From: Clostridia bacterium
GTDB lineage: Bacteria > Bacillota > Clostridia > Oscillospirales > Acutalibacteraceae
Length of the DNA: 30,574 nucleotides
Direction of reading: 5' to 3'
Assembly: GCA_900755995.1 (NCBI GenBank)
Contig: CAAEIM010000228.1
Coordinates: 1 to 30,574 of the forward strand
A program made the position numbers and the translations under genes. This document shows positions 8,327 through 14,708 of the stretch, in pieces (position 1 is the stretch's first letter; the number at the start of each line of letters is the position of its first letter). The notes beneath the pieces were generated by a model, which was not told the DNA's origin, made no database searches, and saw nothing but the letters and a program-made list of their open reading frames with translations.

Positions 8327-8355
8327 ATTATATCATTTTACCATTTTGTTTGCAA
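8327..8355 (-). promoter_or_regulatory. Predicted sigma-A promoter of the sas6-like gene
   Basis: Read on the minus strand: TTGCAA at 8355-8350, 17 bases, TATAAT at 8332-8327. It lies 40 bases from the start codon. Confidence 0.75.
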
Positions 8356-8659
8356 CACAAAACACAAACTTCGTCTAAATAACTAAAGTGCATTATGAAA
8401 ATTTAATTAAATTTACTATGAAAACGGGAGAATACAGACAAAAAGCGCAGCAGCTAAATTTACTGCCACGCTTTAATGTCTGACTTTTGGGTGCATATCA
8501 AGGCTTTTTAATGAAATCAAAGACCTATTATGATACGAAATGTACACCATATCAACATTTCGTTGCAAAATTCGAGGTATCGTTAAAAATTTCACGCCTC
8601 TTGAATTTCAATAAACTTAGAAATGAACCTATCAACCAGTTAGAATGGATGTGTATATT
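8356..8659. other. Gene-free stretch with two inverted repeats
   Basis: No credible gene. One imperfect long hairpin at 8435-8482 pairs CAGAC, AAAGCG and CAG with CTG, CGCTTT and GTCTG. A second, 8535-8543 with 8555-8563, pairs ACGAAATGT with ACATTTCGT around 11 bases. Neither has a clear T-run, so they are not obvious terminators. They could be parts of an untranslated RNA or remnants; I cannot decide. Confidence 0.4.
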
Positions 8660-9217
8660 TTACCGAAGTACAGGTGCACCGCATTCACGGCAGAATTTAT
8701 CACCCTTGATCCATTTCGCGCCACATTCAGTGCAGAAATTCTGCGCCTTACGGGTCTGCGGTTCGGATATGCCCTCGACCCGCTCCTGAGGCTTTGCTGT
8801 CTTCATGATGCTGAAGCTATGGCTAATTGAGGAAAACGGCCCGCCATCCCGAGGCTGGAATCGGTATGTCGCGTAAATGAAGAATGGCTCGCCGTATTTT
8901 ACGGTTTGGAGTTCTTCCCATTCTCTCACCTCTTCTGTGTTCGTATCAACATTGCGGTAGAATTCCTGACATAGTCTGGCAACAACCGCTGAATCTTCTC
9001 CCAGTTCTTTGATTCGCATCAGTCTTTCCGACGCGTTGTAACGAATGTCAGAAACCTTTCTTGGGGTATTGGGTTTGATCTCATCATACATGGCGGGCAG
9101 CACCTGAAACCATTCGTCCTCGCTGTCTTTTTCGAGAATGATATCTCCCTCACTAATCGCATATTCAAACGTACCCATGTTGAAACTTTCAAATGTTAAA
9201 ATATAGTTTGATTTCAT
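8660..9217 (-). CDS. Zinc-ribbon protein of unknown function
   Basis: A 185-residue soluble protein starting at ATG 9217 after GGAGG. The first ~145 residues have no motif I recognise: they are acidic, mixed alpha/beta, with EWEELQTVKYGEPFFIYATYRFQPRDGG in two parts around residue 105. The last ~25 residues form a zinc ribbon with two CxxCG knuckles, FCTECGAKWI and FCRECGAPVL. Such C-terminal ribbons are common in clostridial regulatory or scaffold-like proteins and do not define a function. Codon use and GC are somewhat different from the R. bromii-like neighbours (more CCG, CGC and GCG on the plus strand), so transfer is possible. It stands alone, next to the repeat-rich region. Confidence 0.75.
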   Translation of the reverse strand: MKSNYILTFESFNMGTFEYAISEGDIILEKDSEDEWFQVLPAMYDEIKPNTPRKVSDIRYNASERLMRIKELGEDSAVVARLCQEFYRNVDTNTEEVREWEELQTVKYGEPFFIYATYRFQPRDGGPFSSISHSFSIMKTAKPQERVEGISEPQTRKAQNFCTECGAKWIKGDKFCRECGAPVLR

Positions 9218-9357
9218 AATTCCTCCACTTCATCTTGGATTGCTCACCGCCATCAATTTCAGCTGATCGAATCGATATTGCTTTGAATTCTTCAATAATA
9301 TATAAAAACCAGACACATATCAAGATACGCATTGTATCAAAATCGGTATCTCGTTAT

Positions 9358-9440
9358 GGTGCGCCAACAGGCGACTTTTATTTCCATTTTGCCTACCTCG
9401 TCTTTTGCGGCTTTTTCTTAGTAACATACTGCGGTGCCCA
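9358..9440. repeat. tRNA-end repeat, module 1 (degenerate)
   Basis: It begins GGTGCGCCAACAGG, the complement of the 3' end of the tRNA at 9830. It then continues into a segment (GCCTACCTCGT, TTTTGCGGCTTTTTCTTAGT) that recurs at 9639-9712 after a shift of 281 bases. Confidence 0.75.
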
Positions 9441-9482
9441 CACTGAACGGTGGTACGGATAGATCGTCAAAAACAGTCGGAC

Positions 9483-9540
9483 ATAAAAGTATAAATTATA
9501 TGATACTATCTACTCGGATAAGTGCACCCCCCCGGCTGCC
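9483..9540 (-). repeat. Dispersed intergenic repeat, copy A
   Basis: On the minus strand it reads GGCAGCCGG, then TGCACTTATCCGAGTAG, then ATAGTATCATATAATTTATA. It matches the copies at 18871 and 25437 in the same order and spacing. It abuts the first tRNA-end unit at 9541. Confidence 0.75.
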
Positions 9541-9734
9541 AGTCCACAGGACTGTTTTCTTCACACTCGCCTTCGAGTACCTGTTGGCGCTTTTTTATTG
9601 GTATATTAAAAGGAACACCCGTTTGGGTATTCCTTTTTGGTGCGCCAACAGGTGATTTTTTATTCTCATACTGCCTACCTCGTTTTTTGCGGCTTTTTCT
9701 TAGTCACACTCTCTTCTGCGCTCTCGCTAAAAAC
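9541..9734. repeat. tRNA-end mirror repeat, unit I (decayed)
   Basis: A 194-bp unit: AGTCCACAGGACT hairpin, then TTCGAGTACCTGTTGGCGC (a tRNA 3' end in plus orientation, 9572-9590), a degenerate terminator hairpin at 9609-9638, then GCGCCAACAGG (9642-9652) in the opposite sense, followed by the shared GCCTACCTCGT segment. It is repeated as unit II. Confidence 0.8.
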
Positions 9735-9852
9735 AGTCCACAGGACTGTTTTCTTAACGCTCGCCTTCGAGTCCCTGTTGGCGCTTTATATCGGTACATA
9801 AAAAGGAATACCTTTTTGGTATTCCTTTTTGGTGCGCCAACAGGGACTCGAA
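9735..9852. repeat. tRNA-end mirror repeat, unit II (contains the real tRNA 3' end)
   Basis: The same order as unit I, shifted 194 bases. A 19-bp perfect inverted repeat, TTCGAGTCCCTGTTGGCGC at 9766-9784 and its complement at 9834-9852, surrounds a terminator hairpin. The right arm is the 3' end of the tRNA gene; the left arm is an extra copy in the opposite orientation. A 10-bp-stem hairpin (AAAACAGTCC/GGACTGTTTT, 9730-9752) straddles the unit's left edge. Confidence 0.8.
9797..9829. terminator. Terminator of the tRNA gene
   Basis: AAAAAGGAATACC, loop TTTTT, GGTATTCCTTTTT: a perfect 13-bp stem directly after the encoded CCA of the minus-strand tRNA. It is symmetric, so it could also act on plus-strand transcripts. 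Confidence 0.85.
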
Positions 9853-9906
9853 CCCCGGACCGACCGGTTATGAGCCGGTAGCTCTAACCAACTGAGCTAT
9901 TGGCGC
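9830..9906 (-). tRNA. tRNA with CAT anticodon (Met or lysidine-Ile2)
   Basis: A 77-base cloverleaf with an encoded CCA. The acceptor stem is GCGCCAA/TTGGCGC with discriminator A; the D arm contains AGCTCAGTTGGTTAGAGC; the anticodon stem ACCGG/CCGGT encloses CTCATAA, anticodon CAT; the T arm is GGGGTTCGAGTCCC-like. It does not have the three G-C pairs of an initiator stem. Whether it is elongator Met or Ile2 (C34 modified by TilS to read AUA) cannot be settled from sequence alone; the GGCTCATAACC arm resembles Ile2 as well as some clostridial Met tRNAs. Confidence 0.95.
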
Positions 9907-10064
9907 GTATCTAATTTACGCAAGTGTTATTATAGCACACTATGTTTTTGTTGTCAATGTTTTCAATTAAGTTTGCTAAAAATTCACGAAATTTTTTCTT
10001 ACGATTTTTTCTTACGCCCTTATTCAAGAAGCATATAAACTATGCTTTTGTAAACAAAAAATTA

Positions 10065-10093
10065 TTGCAAGCTTCACAATTTTATGATATACT
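10065..10093 (+). promoter_or_regulatory. Predicted sigma-A promoter of the DUF1015 operon
   Basis: TTGCAA at 10065-10070, 17 bases, TATACT at 10088-10093. A 13-bp tandem repeat (ATTTTTTCTTACG twice, 9991-10016) lies upstream. Confidence 0.7.
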
Positions 10094-10163
10094 ATACATT
10101 AACAAAACAATAAAAACACCTTGAATTATGCAAAATCCATATATAAACACGGAGGTAATGACT

Positions 10164-11453
10164 ATGGCTGTTATTAAAGCTTTCAAAGGAATGCGCTACT
10201 GCACTGAAAAGGCAGGAGAAATCTCATCGCTCTGCTGTCCGCCCTATGACATCATCAGCGAAAGGGAAAGGCTTGCTTTTATAAACGAAAATGAGTACAA
10301 CATTATTCGCCTTGAAGTTCCAAAAGAGGGTGAAAATCCTTATGCCTGCGCCGCAGATATTCTGAAAATGTGGCTGGATAAGGGAATTCTCAAAATTGAG
10401 GATAAGCCTGCTATTTATATTTACGAGGAGGAATTCTCCGCAGGTTCTGAGCGCAAGAGCATTAAGGGAATTATTGCAAGGGTTCAGCTTGAGGAGTTCT
10501 CTAAGGGAATTATTTTGCCGCACGAGTTCACCCTTTCCAAAGCTAAAGAGGACAGACTTAACCTTATGAAAGCCACAAACTGTAACTTCAGTCAGATTTA
10601 CGCTCTTTATATGGATGAAAAGCACACCACCCTTGCCACAATAGACGAACTGTCAAAATCACCGGCAGACCTTGAATTTACCGATGAAACGGGAGTTACT
10701 CACCGCCTTTGGATTGAAAATGACGAAAAAACTATTGCAAAGCTTGTTTCTGATTTTGCCGACAGAAAGCTTTACATTGCAGACGGCCACCATCGCTACG
10801 AAACCGCACTCAATTACAGAAATTATTGCAGAGAAAACTCAATTTCAAAGGTGGGAGATGCACAGGATTTTCAGATGATTTACCTTGTAGATATGGAGCA
10901 CCCGGGACTTGTGGTATTCCCCACTCACCGACTTGTGCGTGATTTACCCGACTTTGACAAGGACGCCGTGCTTGAAAAATGCTCTGAATACTTTTATATT
11001 GATGAAAAAGAGGGCGTTGAAAATATGGAAAAGGAGCTTGCCGCCCTTTATGACGAGGACAAAAAGGCATTTGGCTTTTACTGCGGCAAAAACGAATGGT
11101 TTTTGCTCACACTTAAAAACCTTGATATTATGGCTGAAATGCTGCCCGATGTGAGCAAGGCGTCACAATCGCTTGACGTGTCAATTCTCCACACGCTGGT
11201 GCTCGAAAAAATTTTTGGCATAGATAAAGAAAATATGGCTAATCAGAAAAACCTTACCTATACTAAGTATTTTTCAGAGGCTATCTCGGGCGTGGACAGC
11301 GGCGAATTTCAATGCTCATTTGTACTCAATCCCACAAGGGTTACCGAAATCCGTGATATAGCCGCCGCAGGTGAAAAAATGCCGCAAAAATCGACCTACT
11401 TTTATCCAAAAATGATAACAGGAATGGTAATGAATAATCTGGGAGTTGATTAA
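10164..11453 (+). CDS. DUF1015 family protein
   Basis: A 429-residue soluble protein of the DUF1015 family, whose biochemical role is not established. Family hallmarks are SLCCPPYDIIS near residue 20-30, ILPHEFTLSKAKEDRLNLM near 120-140, the highly conserved ADGHHRYETALNYR near 210-222, and FPTHRLVRDLP near 250. The His-rich GHHRYE motif looks like a metal or nucleotide site, but this is inference. The ATG at 10164 is chosen because GGAGG lies eight bases before it; an ATG at 10158 is too close to that site and an in-frame ATG at 10128 lacks one. In other clostridia this gene often sits with serine biosynthesis genes, which are absent here. The flavin-protein gene starts one base after its stop. 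Confidence 0.88.
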   Translation: MAVIKAFKGMRYCTEKAGEISSLCCPPYDIISERERLAFINENEYNIIRLEVPKEGENPYACAADILKMWLDKGILKIEDKPAIYIYEEEFSAGSERKSIKGIIARVQLEEFSKGIILPHEFTLSKAKEDRLNLMKATNCNFSQIYALYMDEKHTTLATIDELSKSPADLEFTDETGVTHRLWIENDEKTIAKLVSDFADRKLYIADGHHRYETALNYRNYCRENSISKVGDAQDFQMIYLVDMEHPGLVVFPTHRLVRDLPDFDKDAVLEKCSEYFYIDEKEGVENMEKELAALYDEDKKAFGFYCGKNEWFLLTLKNLDIMAEMLPDVSKASQSLDVSILHTLVLEKIFGIDKENMANQKNLTYTKYFSEAISGVDSGEFQCSFVLNPTRVTEIRDIAAAGEKMPQKSTYFYPKMITGMVMNNLGVD

Positions 11454-11454
11454 T

Positions 11455-11922
11455 ATGAAAAACTATCCGATTCGCAGAACCGACAGGGCACTGACTGAAA
11501 CTGACGCTGTTGAAATCCTTAAAAACGGCAGCTACGGCATACTCTCTACCATATCGGCAGACGGCTATCCCTACGGAGTGCCGCTGAACTATGTGTATGA
11601 TGACGGAAAAATTTACTTTCACTGCGCAAAAGGCAGCGGTCACAAACAGGATAACCTCAGATTTTCTGGCAGAGTTTCGTTTACGGTTGTTACGAAATCA
11701 GAGGTTGTACCCGATAAATTTACTACCTCTTACGAAAGTGCTGTTGCATTCGGCATAGCTTCAAAGATTGTTTTTGACAAGGAAAAGGCTTTGCGCCTGC
11801 TGATTAAAAAATACTCGTCTGAGTTTATGGTTGAGGGAGAAAAAGCTATTAAAGGAGCTTTTGATAAAACCGATATTTTTATGATTGAAATTGAAAAGCT
11901 GACAGCCAAAGCAAACAGGTAA
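11455..11922 (+). CDS. Pyridoxamine-5'-phosphate-oxidase-like flavin split-barrel protein (NimA type)
   Basis: A 155-residue split-barrel protein predicted to bind FMN. The pattern MKNYPIRRTDRALTE, YGILSTISADGYPYGVPLNY, IYFHCAKGSGHKQDNLR and the later VVPDKFTTSYESAVAFG matches the 5-nitroimidazole-reductase (NimA)-like branch of the PNPOx clan. The conserved His in FHCAKGSGHK is the residue linked to the cofactor or substrate pocket in that branch. The natural substrate is unknown; nitro-drug reduction is only one possibility. The start at 11455 follows GGGAG by nine bases. It is separated from DUF1015 by a single base, so they are probably one transcript. Confidence 0.88.
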   Translation: MKNYPIRRTDRALTETDAVEILKNGSYGILSTISADGYPYGVPLNYVYDDGKIYFHCAKGSGHKQDNLRFSGRVSFTVVTKSEVVPDKFTTSYESAVAFGIASKIVFDKEKALRLLIKKYSSEFMVEGEKAIKGAFDKTDIFMIEIEKLTAKANR

Positions 11923-11945
11923 GCTGTGAGCAATTTCCTATAAAG

Positions 11946-11972
11946 TAAAAAGAGAACCCCTAAGGATTCTCT
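11946..11972 (-). terminator. Terminator of the bioY-DUF1284 operon
   Basis: AGAGAA-CCC pairs with GGA-TTCTCT (one mismatch), loop CTAA, followed on the minus strand by TTTTTACTTT. On the plus strand the T-run is 9 bases away, so it may weakly serve that side too. Confidence 0.75.
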
Positions 11973-11989
11973 GAATTAAGCTATTTTTA

Positions 11990-12376
11990 TTAACGCTTTT
12001 CATAGCACTTCCACTGACAGCCCTTGCATACCTCGCTCAGCTTGTTCTGAAAAATAATTTTTTCCTTAGCCATAGTCATGAGCGCAAGCCACTCGATTTT
12101 ATCGCCGAAATCAAGTCCTAACTCATCAAGGCAGGCTTTATCAAAACAGGCAACCTTGTTATTGTCTGCGCAAAGCTGTCCGCTGCTGTTAGGGCATTTT
12201 TCGCACAGCACATCGTTGCAGCAGTCTGTAAGCGTGACAATCGGGTTCTTCTTATTTAAATAATCAATAACAGAAGTCATATTCTGCACAAACTCCTCAC
12301 TGTAGCCCTTGCCTGAAAAATACTGTATGCACAGGCTGTGGTGAGGGCGCAAATTAAAGCTTGATAACCTTGTCAA
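11990..12376 (-). CDS. DUF1284 family Cys-rich protein
   Basis: Up to 128 residues. The core LRPHHSLCIQYFSGKGYS followed by FVQNM is the signature of DUF1284. Many cysteines follow (CCNDVLCEKC, LCADNN, ACFDKACLDEL, CKGCQWKCYEKR), which suggests an iron-sulfur or zinc site; function unknown. The start is uncertain. TTG at 12376 lies inside the end of bioY (23-base overlap), whereas TTG at 12352 comes just after the bioY stop and would give a start near RPHH, as in other family members. No ATG fits. It follows bioY in the same orientation and shares its terminator, so it probably belongs to the biotin-controlled transcript. Confidence 0.82.
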   Translation of the reverse strand: MTRLSSFNLRPHHSLCIQYFSGKGYSEEFVQNMTSVIDYLNKKNPIVTLTDCCNDVLCEKCPNSSGQLCADNNKVACFDKACLDELGLDFGDKIEWLALMTMAKEKIIFQNKLSEVCKGCQWKCYEKR

Positions 12377-12923
12377 GACGGTTCACCAGAATAGACGAAA
12401 ACGCAATTTTGAATGCGTCGGGAATTAAGTACGGGACAACGCAGAGCAGGAGCGATTCAAGAACACCTGTTTTTGTCACAAAAACAAACCACGCTGTGCC
12501 AAATGCATAGCAGACCGCAAGACCTGCAATCATTGCAGTAATTTCAACCCACAGCTTTTTGCCGAGCTTTTCTGTCATAAAGCCTACAATTAATGAAGTG
12601 AACAAAAATCCGAAAATATATCCGCCTGTTGCACCGAACAACACGCCTGCGCCGCCGCTGAAGCCTGCAAATACCGGAAGACCCACACAGCCGAGCAATA
12701 TATAAACCAGTACGCTTAGAGTACCTCTTTTCCAGCCTAAAAGTGATGATGCGATAAACACCCCAAGCGTCTGGAGTGTAAACGGAACCTGTCCGAACGG
12801 TATCTGAATCTGCGCACATACTGTCATTACAGCCGCAAAAAGTGCGATAAACACTAAGTCAAGCAGCGCCGCTTTGCTTTTTGATGTGGTTTTTGATGTG
12901 GTTTTTGATTTTACCTCTACCAT
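12354..12923 (-). CDS. bioY: BioY biotin transporter (ECF S-component)
   Basis: A 189-residue membrane protein with about six membrane helices, the substrate-binding part of an energy-coupling-factor biotin transporter. Typical BioY features are ALFAAVMTVCAQIQIPFG, VPFTLQTLGVFIASSLLG and GGYIFGFLFTSLIVGF. The ATG at 12923 follows AAGGAG by eight bases; a longer frame to 12944 lacks a site. A short repeat (KTTSKTTSKSK) precedes the first helix. The ECF ATPases and EcfT are not in the window, so it likely uses shared ones. Two BirA-type dyads bracket its promoter, so expression should fall when biotin is plentiful. No biotin synthesis genes are near, in keeping with salvage. Confidence 0.95.
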   Translation of the reverse strand: MVEVKSKTTSKTTSKSKAALLDLVFIALFAAVMTVCAQIQIPFGQVPFTLQTLGVFIASSLLGWKRGTLSVLVYILLGCVGLPVFAGFSGGAGVLFGATGGYIFGFLFTSLIVGFMTEKLGKKLWVEITAMIAGLAVCYAFGTAWFVFVTKTGVLESLLLCVVPYLIPDAFKIAFSSILVNRLDKVIKL

Positions 12924-12936
12924 AACTGTTCTCCTT

Positions 12937-12970
12937 ATTGTCAACCAATATATTTTTTAAAGTTGACAAT
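12937..12970. promoter_or_regulatory. BirA-type operator 1 of bioY
   Basis: ATTGTCAAC, 16 bases, GTTGACAAT. This matches the long-spacer dyad known for biotin-repressor BirA in Firmicutes. It starts right at the -10 and covers the leader. Confidence 0.82.
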
Positions 12971-12999
12971 ATTGTAGCACCAATTCGTATAATTGTCAA
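12971..12999 (-). promoter_or_regulatory. bioY promoter
   Basis: On the minus strand, TTGACA (12999-12994), 17 bases, TACAAT (12976-12971). Its -35 hexamer is part of operator 2 and its -10 directly abuts operator 1. Confidence 0.85.
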
Positions 13000-13026
13000 C
13001 CCTATATTGATTTTGCGTTGACAATT
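12991..13026. promoter_or_regulatory. BirA-type operator 2 of bioY
   Basis: AATTGTCAAC, 16 bases, GTTGACAATT, a perfect 10+10 dyad containing the -35 element. Its centre is 55 bp from that of operator 1, about five helical turns. Confidence 0.82.
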
Positions 13027-13094
13027 ATACAAATGGCTTAGTTAAGGCTTTTCATGATTTCATCAATTTTTTGACTTGCAATTACCTGCAACTA

Positions 13095-13874
13095 TTAATG
13101 ATTTCCACAATCTCCGTGACCGCAGCCGTTTTTGCCGCAGGTATGCTCCTCGCCGCCGTGCTCGTGATCATGGTGGTTGCAATGTACATCGGGATTGAAC
13201 TCAAGGTTACCGGCAATATAAGCTTTTACCGCTTCATCTGCATTTCCGCTTACGCCGCCGTAAAACTTAATATTTGCTTTTGCAAGAGCCATTTGTGCAC
13301 CACCGCCGATACCTCCGCAAATTAGTACATCTGTATTTATGGCACTGAGCATATCGGCAAGAGCGCCGTGACCTGCGCCGTTTGAGTCTATTACACTTTC
13401 ATTAACTATTTCACCGTTTTCGACATCATACACCTTAAACTGCTCTGTATGGCCAAAGTGCTGAAAAATACTTCCGTTTTCATAGGTTACTGCGATTCTC
13501 ATAATATTTTCTCCTTTATCCATTTTATATTCTGCTTGAATTTGCCGCTTTATGCAATTTTCTTTGTAACAATAGCCGACATTGCCGTTGCAAAGACTGA
13601 AATCCCCGCCCTCAATTTTTAGGGTACATCCGAGCACCAATGTATCTGCAAGCTTTTGTCTTGCTGATTCGTATATTTTTTGTGCGGTTGTTCTTCCTAC
13701 CCCGAGCTGTACGCCACATTCCTCTTGTGATAAGCCTTCTCTGTCAATAAGTCTTATTGCCTCAAATTCGTCTATCGTCATAACAATAGGCTCACCCGCT
13801 GACCCGCCATTCGGAGAAAACTCGAGAATTTCAGGATAGTGACACACCCGTCGGCATTTTGTCGGTCTTGCCAT
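13095..13874 (-). CDS. DUF134 HTH - NifX/NifB-like fusion with His/Cys-rich tail
   Basis: A 259-residue, three-part protein. Residues 1-~100 are DUF134 (UPF0251): MARPTKCRRVCHYPEILEF, then a sigma-70-region-4-like helix-turn-helix (LSQEECGVQLGVGRTTAQKI), so it may bind DNA. Residues 125-~230 form a dinitrogenase iron-molybdenum-cofactor domain (MRIAVTYENGSIFQHFGHTE, VLICGGIGGGAQMAL), which carries metal-sulfur groups in the Nif family. The last ~28 residues are His/Cys-rich (CNHHDHEH, CGKNGCGHGDCGNH) and probably bind metal. It starts at 13874 after GAGGTGAT. A strong internal ribosome site and ATG at 13502 could give the NifX part alone. It is divergent from the Crp/Fnr gene across a perfect palindrome. 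It is not evidence for nitrogen fixation; no nif genes are present. Confidence 0.88.
   Translation of the reverse strand: MARPTKCRRVCHYPEILEFSPNGGSAGEPIVMTIDEFEAIRLIDREGLSQEECGVQLGVGRTTAQKIYESARQKLADTLVLGCTLKIEGGDFSLCNGNVGYCYKENCIKRQIQAEYKMDKGENIMRIAVTYENGSIFQHFGHTEQFKVYDVENGEIVNESVIDSNGAGHGALADMLSAINTDVLICGGIGGGAQMALAKANIKFYGGVSGNADEAVKAYIAGNLEFNPDVHCNHHDHEHGGEEHTCGKNGCGHGDCGNH
13500..13517 (-). promoter_or_regulatory. Internal ribosome binding site and ATG inside the DUF134-NifX gene
   Basis: AAAGGAG (13517-13511 on the minus strand), eight bases, ATG at 13502, in frame. Translation from here would give a 135-residue protein starting MRIAVTYENG, the usual start of free-standing NifX-like proteins. 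Confidence 0.7.
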
Positions 13875-13891
13875 ATTATCACCTCAAGGCA

Positions 13892-13920
13892 AGTATATCA
13901 CGGTTTATGGCATATGTCAA
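13892..13920 (-). promoter_or_regulatory. Promoter of the DUF134-NifX gene
   Basis: On the minus strand, TTGACA (13920-13915), 17 bases, TATACT (13897-13892). It is an exact mirror image of the Crp/Fnr gene's promoter. Confidence 0.82.
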
Positions 13921-13945
13921 TAATATTATTGACATATGCCATAAA
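13904..13945. promoter_or_regulatory. 42-bp perfect palindrome with divergent -35 elements
   Basis: Bases 13904-13945 equal their own reverse complement, with the centre between 13924 and 13925. Each arm holds a TTGACA -35 hexamer and a CATATG-centred partial dyad (13911-13916 and 13933-13938, 22 bp apart). A regulator dimer pair, most simply the adjacent Crp/Fnr protein, could bind here and control both genes equally. Confidence 0.85.
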
Positions 13946-13957
13946 TAATGCTATACT
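13929..13957 (+). promoter_or_regulatory. Promoter of the Crp/Fnr-family gene
   Basis: TTGACA (13929-13934), 17 bases, TATACT (13952-13957), followed by a short leader and GGAGGAG before the start codon. Confidence 0.82.
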
Positions 13958-13983
13958 AAAAAACACATAAGGAGGAGCAGGCT

Positions 13984-14640
13984 ATGAATCGTTTAACATA
14001 TTTACCGATTTGGACTAAGCTAACTAAAGCACAGCAGGACGCACTTGCAGGCTCGACAGTCAGCCGCAAATTTAGTAAAGGCGAAATACTGCACAACGGC
14101 GCAGCTGACTGCACAGGACTTATTCTTGTAGTATCGGGTCAGCTTCGTGCTTACACCATATCCGATGACGGCAGGGAAATCACTATGTACCGCCTTTTTG
14201 AGCGGGATATATGTCTTTTCTCCGCTTCGTGCATAATGAACAGCATTCAGTTTGAAATTACTGTTGCGGCAGAAAAGGATACTGAAGCGTTGGTTATACC
14301 TGCAGAAATATATAAAAGCATTATGCAGTCCTCCGCTCCGCTTGCCAACTACACAAACGAGGTGATGGCGAGCAGATTCTCTGATGTTATGTGGCTTATA
14401 GACCGGATTATGTGGAAAAGCTTTGACAAACGCCTTGCGGATTTTCTTTTGAAGGAAGCAAATATTGAAGGCTCAGGCACTCTGAAAATCACTCATGAAA
14501 AAATCGGCAATCATTTGGGAAATCCCCGTGAAGTTGTAACCCGAATGCTCAAATATTTTGGCGAGGAGGGTTTGGTGAAGCTCTCACGAGGTACGATTGA
14601 GATTATCGACGAAGATAAGCTTGCTCAAATAGCCGAATAA
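13984..14640 (+). CDS. Crp/Fnr-family transcription regulator
   Basis: A 218-residue regulator starting at ATG 13984 after GGAGGAG. Residues ~8-120 form the cyclic-nucleotide-binding-type beta barrel (FSKGEILHNGAADCTGLILVVSGQLRAYTISDDGREI). Residues ~145-210 form the winged helix: KITHEKIGNHLGNPREVVTRM is the recognition-helix region, followed by LVKLSRGTIEIID. Three cysteines (43, 77, 83) lie in the sensor domain, but there is no N-terminal Fnr iron-sulfur cluster pattern. The residues that contact cAMP in Crp are not kept. A thiol or other redox signal is therefore possible, but unproven. Its neighbours are a thioredoxin, rhodaneses and a disulfide reductase. Self-control and control of the DUF134-NifX gene through the palindrome are likely. 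Confidence 0.92.
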   Translation: MNRLTYLPIWTKLTKAQQDALAGSTVSRKFSKGEILHNGAADCTGLILVVSGQLRAYTISDDGREITMYRLFERDICLFSASCIMNSIQFEITVAAEKDTEALVIPAEIYKSIMQSSAPLANYTNEVMASRFSDVMWLIDRIMWKSFDKRLADFLLKEANIEGSGTLKITHEKIGNHLGNPREVVTRMLKYFGEEGLVKLSRGTIEIIDEDKLAQIAE

Positions 14641-14655
14641 TTTTCTTAAAACCAA

Positions 14656-14692
14656 AAGGAATGAATCCGGTGCAAAACCGAAATCATTCCTT
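14656..14692. terminator. Bidirectional terminator between Crp/Fnr gene and CoADR-rhodanese gene
   Basis: AAGGAATGA pairs with TCATTCCTT; the stem extends through CGGT/ACCG with two mismatches around GCAAA. A/T-rich flanks serve both converging genes. Confidence 0.75.
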
Positions 14693-14708
14693 ATCAATTT
14701 ATTTTTCT

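Noticed and set aside
8487..8830. Plus-strand frames over and before the zinc-ribbon gene
   Set aside because: They overlap the better-supported minus-strand gene, which has GGAGG and zinc-knuckle motifs, and have no family features.
9522..9881. 119-residue plus-strand frame ending GAPTGTRTPDRPVMSR
   Set aside because: It is read through the antisense strand of the tRNA and its repeated ends. This kind of peptide is a known false prediction over tRNA genes.
9358..9906. Prophage or integrative element attachment site
   Set aside because: tRNA-end copies exist, but no integrase, transposase or phage gene lies near, and some copies are inverted, unlike normal attL/attR pairs. Kept as a repeat only.
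13095..13502. NifX-like domain as evidence of nitrogen fixation
   Set aside because: The domain is widespread in non-fixers, and no nifH, nifD or nifK-like gene is in the window.
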